The notes beneath the pieces are model-generated. The model searched no databases. It saw only the letters and a program-made list of their open reading frames with translations, and was not told the DNA's origin. From positions 1 to 64,000 of the forward strand of contig NZ_JANUBZ010000003.1 in the NCBI RefSeq assembly GCF_024808665.1: DNA of 64,000 nucleotides, given 5' to 3'. The position numbers and the translations under genes are program-made. Shown here one piece after another: positions 45,501 to 53,693 of this stretch. Position 1 is the first letter of the stretch; each line of letters opens with the position of its first letter. Source of the stretch: Mucilaginibacter empetricola (GTDB lineage: Bacteria; Bacteroidota; Bacteroidia; Sphingobacteriales; Sphingobacteriaceae).

Positions 45501-46199
45501 ATGAATTCGTATGACACCAAAATCGGCATAAAATCATGGGCAGAAGAGGATCGTCCACGGGAGAAGCTGAGCGCACAGGGCAGGCGGGCTTTAACAGATG
45601 CTGAGCTGATTGCCATTTTAATAGGCTCGGGCAGTAGGGATGAAACGGCAGTTGAGCTGAGCAAACGTATTCTGCATCATTACGATAATGATTTAAATAA
45701 ACTGGGCAAAGCATCCATCAACGAGCTATCAAACTTTAAAGGCATCGGCGAAGCCAAAGCAATCTCTATTATAGCCGCATTGGAAATAGGTCGCAGAAGA
45801 AACGATTTTGAAACCAAACCGACAGACGTGATCAGCAGCAGTAAGGATGCCTATAACATTATGCGCCGTCACCTGGTTGATTTAAACCACGAAGAATTCT
45901 GGATCATATTAACCGGCAGATCGCAAAAAGTACTGACCAAAGAACTGGTAAGCAAAGGCGGATTATCTGAAACGGTGGTTGACCCCAAGATCATATTCGG
46001 TATGGCTTTACAGCACCAGGCAAGCGGTATTATCCTTATTCATAATCATCCTTCAGGCAGTTTAAAACCCAGTCAGAATGATGTTTATCTTACCAAACGA
46101 TTATCGGATGCAGGCAAGATATTAGGCATCAATATAATGGATCATTTAATCATCAGCGACAACGGCTATTTGAGTTTTGGCGATGAAGGGATTATTTGA
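45501..46199 (+). CDS. radC: RadC/JAB-domain DNA repair-like protein
   Basis: A 232-residue protein. An N-terminal UPF0758 helix-hairpin-helix part begins WAEEDRPREKLSAQGRRALTDAELIAILIGSGS. The JAB metalloprotease-like domain (~105-230) has the zinc motif IIHNHPSGSLKPSQNDVYLTKRL-like HNHPSG...D and a Glu upstream in NHEEFW. The biochemical role of RadC is unsettled. Length is normal. Confidence 0.94.
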   Translation: MNSYDTKIGIKSWAEEDRPREKLSAQGRRALTDAELIAILIGSGSRDETAVELSKRILHHYDNDLNKLGKASINELSNFKGIGEAKAISIIAALEIGRRRNDFETKPTDVISSSKDAYNIMRRHLVDLNHEEFWIILTGRSQKVLTKELVSKGGLSETVVDPKIIFGMALQHQASGIILIHNHPSGSLKPSQNDVYLTKRLSDAGKILGINIMDHLIISDNGYLSFGDEGII

Positions 46200-46330
46200 T
46201 TGCGGAAGTCGGAATGCCAAATGCGGAATTTTTGGCTTGAATGTTAAATGATAATCAGATTTGTCGACCTATGTGAATATCCCAAACAAAGTGCTTAATT
46301 TTATGGTTATAAGAAACAACTAAAAAAGCC

Positions 46331-46561
46331 ATGATTATACCAGACAATCAAATCCCTTACGACGACGAAGATAAATCAGAAGCCGACGATCAGCAGAGCC
46401 AGAAAGACATACATGCCAGCGGCCTGGAAGATGCCCCGGAACCCGGAGATACTGTTGATTTTGATGAAGCGGATAAATTAAAGCAGGCTTATGATGCCTC
46501 AGAATCATCATACACCTTAAACCTGGGTGATGCACCTAAGCCAAAGAAAGAAAAAGAATAA
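46331..46561 (+). CDS. Small acidic hypothetical protein, 76 aa
   Basis: A very acidic, low-complexity protein (MIIPDNQIPYDDEDKSEADDQQSQKD…), probably disordered, ending LNLGDAPKPKKEKE. No domain. It lies between radC and pheT. The start ATG is in an AT-rich context without a clear promoter box. Confidence 0.55.
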   Translation: MIIPDNQIPYDDEDKSEADDQQSQKDIHASGLEDAPEPGDTVDFDEADKLKQAYDASESSYTLNLGDAPKPKKEKE

Positions 46562-46585
46562 TTGACCAACCAGTCGCCATAAAAG

Positions 46586-46768
46586 TTTTGTCCGCCCGTC
46601 CTAAAGTGCAACGCACCTGAAAGCGGACGGACACATTAATATTAAAAATTCCGCAATCGGCATTCCGACTTCCGCATTCAAAGATTCCGCAATCGACATT
46701 CCGACTTCAAAAAAATTCCGAAATCGAACATCCGACTTCCGAAATCCAATACCCCACTTCCGAAATCT
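46586..46768. repeat. GTCCG hairpin and ATTCCGACTTCCG repeats before pheT
   Basis: 46586-46634 is a degenerate GTCCGTCCG-family hairpin (TTTTGTCCGCCCG with GCGGACGGACA). 46648-46768 iterates ATTCCGCAATCGACATTCCG-like words about six times, the same family as at 3573-3668. They directly abut the pheT -7 box. Confidence 0.65.
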
Positions 46769-46771
46769 TTA

Positions 46772-46779
46772 TATCTTTG
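46772..46779 (+). promoter_or_regulatory. pheT -7 box
   Basis: TATCTTTG, an exact consensus match 21 nt before the pheT ATG, immediately after the repeat array. No -33 TTTG is found at 18-22 nt. Confidence 0.5.
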
Positions 46780-46800
46780 CCGGATTATCGTACTGCAATA

Positions 46801-49200
46801 ATGAAGATATCTTATAATTGGCTCAAAGAATTTATTGAAACGGATAAAACTCCCGAAGAAATTTCCAAAATATTAACCGGTACCGGTTTAGAGGTGGAGA
46901 GTCTGGAGAAAGTACAAACCATACCCGGCGGATTAGAAGGACTGGTGATTGGTTATGTTAAAGAGTGCATTGATCACCCTAATTCTGATCATTTACATAT
47001 CACCAAAGTTGATGTTGGCACAGGCACCGATTTGCAGGTAGTATGCGGTGCTACAAACGTTGCTGCGGGGCAAAAAGTAGTAGTGGCAACTGTGGGTACA
47101 ACCGTACATCCGCTTACCGGTGAGCCATTTAAAATCAATAAATCAAAAATAAGGGGCGAAGTATCTGAAGGGATGATTTGCGCCGAAGACGAAATTGGTT
47201 TAGGAAGCAGTCATGAAGGTATTATGGTACTTGCCGCTGATGCTGTTGTAGGCACCCCTGCCAAAGAATATTTCAATGTAAACGACGATTACCTGTACGA
47301 GATAGGCTTAACCCCTAACCGTGCCGATGCCGCTTCGCATTTAGGTACAGCCAGGGATATAGCTGCATTCTTAAAAATTGCGGTTAAAAGGCCTGATGTT
47401 TCTGCCTTTAAGGTTGATAACACCAGCCGTACTGTTAAGGTGGTTGTGGAGAACGAGCAGGCAAGTCCACGATATTCAGGCTTAACCATATCGGGTATTG
47501 AAGTTAAAGAATCGCCTAAATGGCTTAAAGAGCGTTTGGCGGTAATAGGTATCCGCAGTATTAATAATGTGGTGGATGTTACCAATTATGTACTGCATGA
47601 TTTAGGCCAGCCCTTGCATGCATTTGATGCTGATGCGATAAAAGGCAACACGGTGCTGGTGAAAAATACAGCAGAAGGTACTTTATTTAAAACTTTGGAT
47701 GATGTAGAGCGTAAACTCTCTGCTGATGATCTGATGATTAGCGATGCCGAAGAACCGATGTGTATAGCAGGTGTTTTTGGTGGAGCAAAATCAGGCGTTA
47801 AGGAAACTACCAAAGCCATCTTTTTAGAGAGTGCTTACTTTAATGCCGTTTCGGTGCGTAAAACCTCCAAACGTCACGGTTTGAAAACAGATGCTTCGTT
47901 CAGGTTTGAGCGTGGAACCGATCCGGATATGACGGTTTTTGCCTTGAAACGCGCTGCATTATTGATTCAAGAAGTTGCAGGCGGTCAAATCACTTCCGAA
48001 ATTTTTGATCATTATCCTGCTCCGGTAGCGCCTTTTGAAATTGAGGTTACCTACAAAAACATTCACAGGCTAATTGGCAAAGAGATTCCGCATGGCGAAA
48101 TGAAAGCTATCATCCAGGCATTGGATATTGAAGTTGTTGGTGAAACAGGTGAAGGTTTATCATTAAAAGTGCCACCATACCGTGTGGATATTACCCGTGA
48201 GGTAGATATTGTGGAAGAGATATTGCGCATTTACGGTTACAACAACATCGAAATACCTACACAAGTAAGGGCGTCGTTAAACAATTCAAACAGGCCCGAG
48301 AAGGATAATGTACAGAACCTGATCTCTGATTTGCTTACCGCAAATGGTTTTAATGAGATCATGTCGAACTCGTTAACCAAATCGGCTTATTCATCTGATC
48401 TGGATAAAGCGGTTAAGATATTAAACCCATTAAGCAGCGATCTGGATGTAATGCGTCAAACACTGTTATACTCAGGGCTGGAAGCTGTTGCCTATAACCA
48501 AAACCGCCGCAATGCTGATTTGAAAATGTACGAGTTTGGTAAAGTGTATGAGATTGATGAGGAGAAATACAAGGAAACACAACGCTTCGCCATCTTTTTA
48601 TCAGGTGCCGATAGGCCCGAGCAATGGAATCAAAAAGCCAAACCGGTTTCTTTTTACAACCTAAAGGCTATTGTTGATGGATTACTGGCCAAGCTGAATA
48701 TTACAGATACCGTATTGGAAGATGCTACCTGTAAAAAGCTTGCCTACGGTTTACAATACAAAAAGAACAACAAGCAATTGGTTAAATTTGGTGCTGTTGC
48801 TAAAGATGCCCTGAAAAAAGTTGATGTAGACAAAGAGGTTTTTTATGCCGATTTTAATTTCGATCTGATTTTAACGGCAGTTAGGAAGAACAAAATCGTT
48901 TACGAAGAAATATCCAAATACCCGGCAGTAAGAAGAGATTTGTCGATGCTGATTGATGAATCTGTAACATTTGGCCAATTGAAACAGATCGCCCAAAAAA
49001 CAGAAAGAAAGTTATTGCAGGATGTGAGTGTGTTTGACGTTTACCAGGGCGATAAGCTCCCGGCAGGTAAAAAATCATATGCGCTAAGCTTTATTTTGCA
49101 GGATAGCGAAAAAACCTTAACCGATAAGGCTATCGACAGCATTATGCAAAAGCTGATTTATAATTTGAGCAAAGAAGCAGGGGCGGAGATAAGAAAGTAG
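46801..49200 (+). CDS. pheT: Phenylalanyl-tRNA synthetase beta subunit
   Basis: A 799-residue subunit. A tRNA-binding OB domain (~40-150) shows CIDHPNSDHLHITKVDVG and VVCGATNVAAGQKVVVATVG. B3/B4 (~200-390) has RHGLKTDASFRFERGTDPD. B5 (~400-475), a core domain and the FDX-ACB anticodon domain (~705-799, KYPAVRRDLSMLIDE) follow. The ATG at 46801 (MKISYNWLKEFIE) is the family start; an upstream TTG at 46777 falls in the promoter. pheS is not adjacent, as often in Bacteroidota. Confidence 0.95.
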   Translation: MKISYNWLKEFIETDKTPEEISKILTGTGLEVESLEKVQTIPGGLEGLVIGYVKECIDHPNSDHLHITKVDVGTGTDLQVVCGATNVAAGQKVVVATVGTTVHPLTGEPFKINKSKIRGEVSEGMICAEDEIGLGSSHEGIMVLAADAVVGTPAKEYFNVNDDYLYEIGLTPNRADAASHLGTARDIAAFLKIAVKRPDVSAFKVDNTSRTVKVVVENEQASPRYSGLTISGIEVKESPKWLKERLAVIGIRSINNVVDVTNYVLHDLGQPLHAFDADAIKGNTVLVKNTAEGTLFKTLDDVERKLSADDLMISDAEEPMCIAGVFGGAKSGVKETTKAIFLESAYFNAVSVRKTSKRHGLKTDASFRFERGTDPDMTVFALKRAALLIQEVAGGQITSEIFDHYPAPVAPFEIEVTYKNIHRLIGKEIPHGEMKAIIQALDIEVVGETGEGLSLKVPPYRVDITREVDIVEEILRIYGYNNIEIPTQVRASLNNSNRPEKDNVQNLISDLLTANGFNEIMSNSLTKSAYSSDLDKAVKILNPLSSDLDVMRQTLLYSGLEAVAYNQNRRNADLKMYEFGKVYEIDEEKYKETQRFAIFLSGADRPEQWNQKAKPVSFYNLKAIVDGLLAKLNITDTVLEDATCKKLAYGLQYKKNNKQLVKFGAVAKDALKKVDVDKEVFYADFNFDLILTAVRKNKIVYEEISKYPAVRRDLSMLIDESVTFGQLKQIAQKTERKLLQDVSVFDVYQGDKLPAGKKSYALSFILQDSEKTLTDKAIDSIMQKLIYNLSKEAGAEIRK

Positions 49201-49347
49201 TTGATTGGGTTGACTAAGTGAGTTGTTGATTAAGTTTTGAAAAATTATCAATATATTTCCAATGATAAATGTTTGGAAGGCTTTACAAGATAAATAACAA
49301 TTATTAATTCAATAACTTAATCAACCCAATCCAACATAATCAACCAA
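49201..49347. repeat. Inverted repeat between pheT and the zapA pair
   Basis: GATTGGGTTGA (49203-49213) is inverted at TCAACCCAATC (49321-49331), with further related words (GTTGATTAAG and CTTAATCAA) inside. It may fold into a long imperfect hairpin. Confidence 0.55.
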
Positions 49348-49353
49348 AAACAA

Positions 49354-49641
49354 ATGGCATTAGCAGATCAATTAGATAACATTGTAGAGAGAACAGAGCA
49401 CTTAATAGCGCTTTGCGGAGCTTTGCAAGAGGAAAACGACCTGTTAAAATTAGAGAGTGAAGCACTTACAGTAGCGCTGGATGCTAGCAAAAAAAAGACG
49501 AAAGAACTGGACGAAAAGCTCCGCGCATTGAAGATGGCCAAATCTTTTTCAGAAACAAATGAAAAAAGTCTTGATATAAAGCAAAAAATTAACGAATTTG
49601 TGCAGGAAATAGATAAGTGCATTGTATTGTTGAAGAAATAG
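49354..49641 (+). CDS. Coiled-coil protein preceding zapA
   Basis: A 95-residue protein that is almost wholly coiled coil (residues ~5-75, heptads with L and A, ELDEKLRALKM). It resembles the ZapB-like or hypothetical small proteins that precede zapA in Bacteroidota. The following zapA starts 21 bp downstream on the same strand, suggesting a joint role at the division ring. No direct evidence of function. Confidence 0.75.
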   Translation: MALADQLDNIVERTEHLIALCGALQEENDLLKLESEALTVALDASKKKTKELDEKLRALKMAKSFSETNEKSLDIKQKINEFVQEIDKCIVLLKK

Positions 49642-49662
49642 TACAAAAAGTGAAAAGCTCAG

Positions 49663-49956
49663 ATGGGAGAAATCTCTATAAAAATAAATATTGCTGACAG
49701 AGTTTACCCCTTAAAGGTAAACATGGAAGAGGAAGAAATAATACGAAGGGCAGCCAAACTGATTAATGACCGGATAAAGGAATATCAGGAAAATTATGCA
49801 GTTAGGGATAAACAGGATTTGTTGGCAATGAGCGTGTTGCACTATGCAACATCATCATTAAAGGCGGATATGAAGGTTACAACTGAAGATACAGAAGTGG
49901 CTGAAAAGGTTTACCAGCTGGATTATTTATTAACAGATTTTTTTTCAAAGCAATAA
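49663..49956 (+). CDS. zapA: Cell division protein ZapA
   Basis: A 97-residue ZapA that binds FtsZ and bundles protofilaments. The N-terminal beta-hairpin head (MGEISIKINIADRVYPLKVNMEEEEIIRRAAKLINDRI) is typical, followed by a C-terminal coiled coil. In many bacteria zapA is followed by 6S RNA; here a structured RNA candidate starts 33 bp after the stop. Confidence 0.88.
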   Translation: MGEISIKINIADRVYPLKVNMEEEEIIRRAAKLINDRIKEYQENYAVRDKQDLLAMSVLHYATSSLKADMKVTTEDTEVAEKVYQLDYLLTDFFSKQ

Positions 49957-49988
49957 CGTTCTTTACATAATAAGAGCAATTAAGATTT

Positions 49989-50152
49989 AACCGCAGTTAA
50001 ATTTTAAGTTTCACTATTAAAAACTTAACGCTTCAATATTAGCGGATCAAAGCGGCATGCATTACTCAACAAAGTTTAATGTACACCGTGATTCCATATC
50101 CGAAATGAGGTTTTAAATACATGAAACTTAGAAGTTTAGTTGCGGTTTTTTT
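49989..50152 (+). ncRNA. Candidate 6S-like (6S-Flavo type) RNA
   Basis: The ends are strongly complementary: AACCGCAGTTAAATTTTAAG (from 49989), followed by TTTCA, can pair with TGAAACTT...TTTAG TTGCGGTT (50122-50147), followed by a T run, giving an intrinsic terminator. The ~108-nt interior can extend the rod (ATTAAAAAC with GTTTTAAAT) around a large open centre, the architecture of 6S RNA. Its place between zapA and rny supports that. No start codon or coding frame fits. The alternative is another structured regulatory RNA or the rny leader. Confidence 0.55.
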
Positions 50153-50173
50153 ATATATACCAATTTATAAACA

Positions 50174-51739
50174 ATGAATTCAATATTATATTTAATCATA
50201 GGCGTGCTTATAGGCGGCCTTCCGGGAGTGCTTGTAGGGCGCTTCTTACTCAGAAAACTATTTAAAGACCAGGAAATAGCGGCTCAAAATAAAGTAAAAA
50301 AGATTTTAAAGGATGCTGAAGGCAATGCCGAAATCCTGAAAAAGAACAAATTGCTGGAAGCCAAAGAGAAATTTTTGCAGATGAAGGCTGAGCATGAGCA
50401 GGAAATAAATGCAAAAAACAATAACATCAATCAACGTGAAAACGGTGTAAAGCAAAAAGAGCAATCGCTTAACTCACGTTTGGAAAACATGAACCGCAAG
50501 GAGACTGAGCTTGATAACGTGCGCAAGAATCTTGAGCGTCAAACCGAAATTGTGGTTAAGAAACAGGAAGAGGTTGAGATACTGAAAAATTCACACGTTC
50601 AGCAACTGGAAACCATCGCAGGCTTATCTGCCGAGGATGCCAAAAATCAACTGATTGATACCTTGCGCGAAGAGGCACGCAGTAAGGCAATGGTACAGAT
50701 AAAAGATATTGTTGACGAAGCCAAGCTTACTGCAACCAAAGAGGCCAAAAAGATAGTTATTCAAACCATACAGCGTACCGCTACTGAAAGTGCTATTGAA
50801 AACACCGTTTCTATTTTCAATATAGAAAATGATGAGATAAAGGGTCGTATTATTGGTCGCGAAGGTAGAAATATCCGTGCGCTGGAAGCAGCTACCGGCA
50901 TTGAGATTATTGTGGATGATACGCCGGAGGCTATTATTCTTTCGGGCTTTGATCCGGTTAGGCGTGAGATTGCCCGTTTAGCCATGCACCGCCTGGTAAC
51001 AGACGGACGTATACACCCGGCCCGTATTGAAGAGGTTGTTGCCAAAACCAAAAAGCAAATTGAAGAAGAAATTGTTGAAATAGGTGAGCGTACTGTAATT
51101 GATTTAGGTATTAATGGTCTGCATCCGGAATTGATCCGTATGGTTGGCCGTATGCGTTACCGTTCATCATACGGGCAAAACCTGTTACAACACTCGCGCG
51201 AAGTAGCCAATTTCTGCGCCACCATGGCTGCTGAATTAGGTTTGAATGTAAAACTGGCTAAACGCGCAGGTTTGCTACATGACATTGGTAAAGTGCCTGA
51301 TGATAATCCTGAATTGCCACACGCTATTTTAGGTATGCAATTGGCCGAGAAATATAAAGAACATCCCGAAGTATGCAACGCCATTGGCGCTCACCACGAC
51401 GAAATTGAGATGACTTCAATGTTATCGCCAATTATACAGGTATGTGACGCTATATCAGGCGCAAGGCCAGGCGCACGCCGTGAGGTGGTTGAAAGCTACA
51501 TTAAACGCTTAAAAGAGCTGGAAGAGCTGGCATTATCATACCCAGGTGTTGAAAAAACATTTGCAATACAGGCTGGTCGTGAGTTGCGCGTAGTGGTGGA
51601 GAGCGAAAAGATAACTGATGCACAGTCGGAAGTACTGGCAGCTGATATATCAAACCGTATACAAACAGAAATGACCTATCCGGGACAGATCAAAGTTACC
51701 GTTATCAGGGAAACCAGGTCTGTAGCGTTTGCAAAATAG
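50174..51739 (+). CDS. rny: Ribonuclease Y
   Basis: A 521-residue membrane-bound endoribonuclease initiating mRNA decay. The N-terminal transmembrane helix (~3-22, [18 protein letters not shown]) is followed by a long coiled coil (~30-160), a KH domain ([31 protein letters not shown], ~218-250) and an HD domain with HSREVAN and LLHDIGK (~340-375). Length and order match B. subtilis RNase Y. Confidence 0.96.
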   Translation: MNSILYLIIGVLIGGLPGVLVGRFLLRKLFKDQEIAAQNKVKKILKDAEGNAEILKKNKLLEAKEKFLQMKAEHEQEINAKNNNINQRENGVKQKEQSLNSRLENMNRKETELDNVRKNLERQTEIVVKKQEEVEILKNSHVQQLETIAGLSAEDAKNQLIDTLREEARSKAMVQIKDIVDEAKLTATKEAKKIVIQTIQRTATESAIENTVSIFNIENDEIKGRIIGREGRNIRALEAATGIEIIVDDTPEAIILSGFDPVRREIARLAMHRLVTDGRIHPARIEEVVAKTKKQIEEEIVEIGERTVIDLGINGLHPELIRMVGRMRYRSSYGQNLLQHSREVANFCATMAAELGLNVKLAKRAGLLHDIGKVPDDNPELPHAILGMQLAEKYKEHPEVCNAIGAHHDEIEMTSMLSPIIQVCDAISGARPGARREVVESYIKRLKELEELALSYPGVEKTFAIQAGRELRVVVESEKITDAQSEVLAADISNRIQTEMTYPGQIKVTVIRETRSVAFAK

Positions 51740-51751
51740 ATAAACATTAAC

Positions 51752-51880
51752 ACTTTGTCATTTCGACGAGGTACGAGGAGAAATCTTTTACGTCTTGCAA
51801 AGTTCGCATGGTATGTTGAGGAAGTTTTTTCGCTATGCTCAAGAGATAGTTTCTCTCTATCGTTCGAAATGACAAAGTTT
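51752..51880. repeat. Divergent ~130-bp palindrome (GTCATTTCGACGAGGTACGAGG)
   Basis: It starts CTTTGTCATTTCGACGAGGT and ends CGTTCGAAATGACAAAG. Related in plan to the GTCATTGCGAGGAACG family but with different internal words (AGAAATCTTTTACG / AGATAGTTTCTCTC). Confidence 0.65.
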
Positions 51881-51911
51881 TTTTATTTTTAGGCTTATTT
51901 AAAATCCCAAA

Positions 51912-52445
51912 GTGAGTAATCCTTCAAATAAAAAAAACGCCACTTCAACGGCTACAGACAAACGCCCGGTTGATATTTACTTTGATAAATATGCCGAGAG
52001 CCATCAGAATCATACCAATAAAACAATTCACTGGATATGTGTACCACTGATTGTTTTTAGTCTGCTGGGTTTGGTTTGGGCCATACCATTTCCTTATATT
52101 AAATTTTTAGGGCAGTATAACGGCTTCTTTAACTGGGCCTCATTTTTAATTGGATTCAGCATTTATTATTACTATAAGCTTTCCCCTGTTTTATCCTACC
52201 TGATGCTGCTCATCATTTTTGCATTTTGTTACGGCATAATGGAGCTGGATAATGTTCAAAAAGCCGGCGGCCCTGCACTATGGCTGGTGTGCCTCATTAT
52301 TTTTGTAATCTCGTGGATCGGACAGTTCATCGGCCACAAAATTGAAGGCAAAAAGCCGTCATTTTTGGATGATATAAAGTTTTTACTCATTGGCCCCATA
52401 TGGCTGCTCCATTTTATATTGAATAAATTTAAACTGAAGTATTAA
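51912..52445 (+). CDS. Mpo1-like (DUF962) membrane protein
   Basis: A 177-residue protein of the Mpo1/YGL010w family. YFDKYAESHQNHTNKTIHWICVPLIVFSLLGL, with conserved His in the first helix region, and the C-terminal GHKIEGKKPSFLDD with a third conserved His are diagnostic. About four transmembrane segments. The yeast member is a dioxygenase of 2-hydroxy fatty acids; the same reaction in bacteria is inferred. The start is GTG (51912), because no ATG exists until the middle of the protein. Confidence 0.85.
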   Translation: MSNPSNKKNATSTATDKRPVDIYFDKYAESHQNHTNKTIHWICVPLIVFSLLGLVWAIPFPYIKFLGQYNGFFNWASFLIGFSIYYYYKLSPVLSYLMLLIIFAFCYGIMELDNVQKAGGPALWLVCLIIFVISWIGQFIGHKIEGKKPSFLDDIKFLLIGPIWLLHFILNKFKLKY

Positions 52446-52504
52446 GAGCCAACAAACAAAAATCACGAAGAAGATATTGTTGGCAAATGATTCGTCTACA
52501 TACT

Positions 52505-52549
52505 AAATAACATCAATTTGGTGTAGCATATTTGGCTTTGTTTTCGTAT
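52505..52549 (+). promoter_or_regulatory. Duplicated upstream element, copy 1
   Basis: AAATAACATCAATTT begins 53 nt before the ATG of the first lipoprotein gene and TTTTCGTAT begins 17 nt before it. Both words recur at identical distances before the second lipoprotein gene (53134 and 53170). Confidence 0.65.
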
Positions 52550-52557
52550 GGCTTAAT

Positions 52558-53073
52558 ATGAAAACTAAAGCCATAACCCTGTTTATTTTAGTTGCTACAC
52601 TTTTGGGCTGTAGTAAAGATAAATCCAGTATCACACTCAGCGGGCCATCAAACAGTTGCCCGGTAAATAGCAGTTGTTCATACATTTATTATGATAATGC
52701 TAATTTTAACAATACAGCCAGCGTTCAGGCAGGGCCAAACCGTGTTTTCACTTACGTCGTAGTAAATAGCCAGATTTGTAATTTATCTACCTCCGTTTAT
52801 TTTAAAACAGCCTTAAGTAACAATGATTTTGAAATCAACGACCAGCAGATTGCTTCGGGGCAGGTTGTAGCCTATGGAGAAGTATGTACCTGCTGCGATC
52901 TGTTAGCCAATACCAAAGTGATAGGCGGCGATATAAAAGGAAAAAAGACAGGTACCAATACATGGCTGATTAATGCTACAGTAATTATAGGAAATAGTAG
53001 TGGCACGCCCATTGACACCGTAGCAGTGAATCAGTATTTTAATTTGACAACAATGAATGCTGTTGCTTTATAA
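52558..53073 (+). CDS. Lipoprotein of unknown family, copy 1
   Basis: A 171-residue protein with a lipobox (LVATLLGC, Cys near 18), so probably acylated and held at a membrane. The mature part has NSCPVNSSCSYIYYDNA, CTCCDLLANTKVIGGDIKGKKTGTNTWLINA and VDTVAVNQYFN-like blocks, six or more cysteines and likely disulphides. The gene immediately downstream encodes a clear paralogue. Family not recognised. Confidence 0.75.
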   Translation: MKTKAITLFILVATLLGCSKDKSSITLSGPSNSCPVNSSCSYIYYDNANFNNTASVQAGPNRVFTYVVVNSQICNLSTSVYFKTALSNNDFEINDQQIASGQVVAYGEVCTCCDLLANTKVIGGDIKGKKTGTNTWLINATVIIGNSSGTPIDTVAVNQYFNLTTMNAVAL

Positions 53074-53133
53074 TCTTAACACAAATTATTCAAATAAGGC
53101 GTTTGGTAGCAGGAGCATCGAATTTAAATATTA

Positions 53134-53178
53134 AAATAACATCAATTTATTGCAGCCAAAAGGTAAGGGTTTTCGTAT
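53134..53178 (+). promoter_or_regulatory. Duplicated upstream element, copy 2
   Basis: AAATAACATCAATTT (53134-53148) and TTTTCGTAT (53170-53178) stand 53 and 17 nt before the second lipoprotein ATG, the same offsets as copy 1. Confidence 0.65.
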
Positions 53179-53186
53179 AAGGGCGT

Positions 53187-53693
53187 ATGAAAATTAAAGC
53201 GGCAACGTTTGTTTTGCTTATTTGCATACTTTTTGGCTGTAAGAAGGGTGATAATATAGTACTTAACGGCACTTTTACCGATTGCCCTCCCGGTGGTTCA
53301 TGCAGCTACTTTTATCATGAAAATGTTGATTATACCAACCTATATGCGCTTACCAGCGGACAAGAAAGAGTATTCATTTATAAATGCGTTACTAACGACC
53401 ATTGCACCTCAACCCAATCGTTTTATTTTAAAACCAGCATGGGTAACAGTAGTTTTGAGATAGATTCAGTACAAGTTCTTGCAGCCAAGGTTGCTACTGT
53501 GGGTCTTGTATGCCCCTGCTGCGATGTTCCCGCTAACCTAAAGCAAGTTCATGGCGATATAAGAGGGAAAAAAACAGGCAACAACACCTGGCTCATAAAT
53601 GCCTACCTGGTACAGAATGATGCAAGCGGCCAACCCGTTGATACCGTGGTGGTGAATCAATATTTCACCCTGGCGCCTAACGGAACTTTATAG
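53187..53693 (+). CDS. Lipoprotein of unknown family, copy 2
   Basis: A 168-residue paralogue of the preceding gene, with lipobox LLICILFGC (Cys ~18). Shared blocks are FTDCPPGGSCSYFYHENVDY, CPCCDVPANLKQVHGDIRGKKTGNNTWLINA and VDTVVVNQYF. The cysteine pattern is the same, but the rest has diverged considerably, so the duplication is not recent. The last 6 bp overlap the 3' end of the convergent acyltransferase gene. Confidence 0.75.
   Translation: MKIKAATFVLLICILFGCKKGDNIVLNGTFTDCPPGGSCSYFYHENVDYTNLYALTSGQERVFIYKCVTNDHCTSTQSFYFKTSMGNSSFEIDSVQVLAAKVATVGLVCPCCDVPANLKQVHGDIRGKKTGNNTWLINAYLVQNDASGQPVDTVVVNQYFTLAPNGTL

Noticed and set aside
46648..46768. Regular repeats suggesting a CRISPR array
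   Set aside because: Units are short, imperfect and contiguous, with no unique spacers of constant length and no cas genes.
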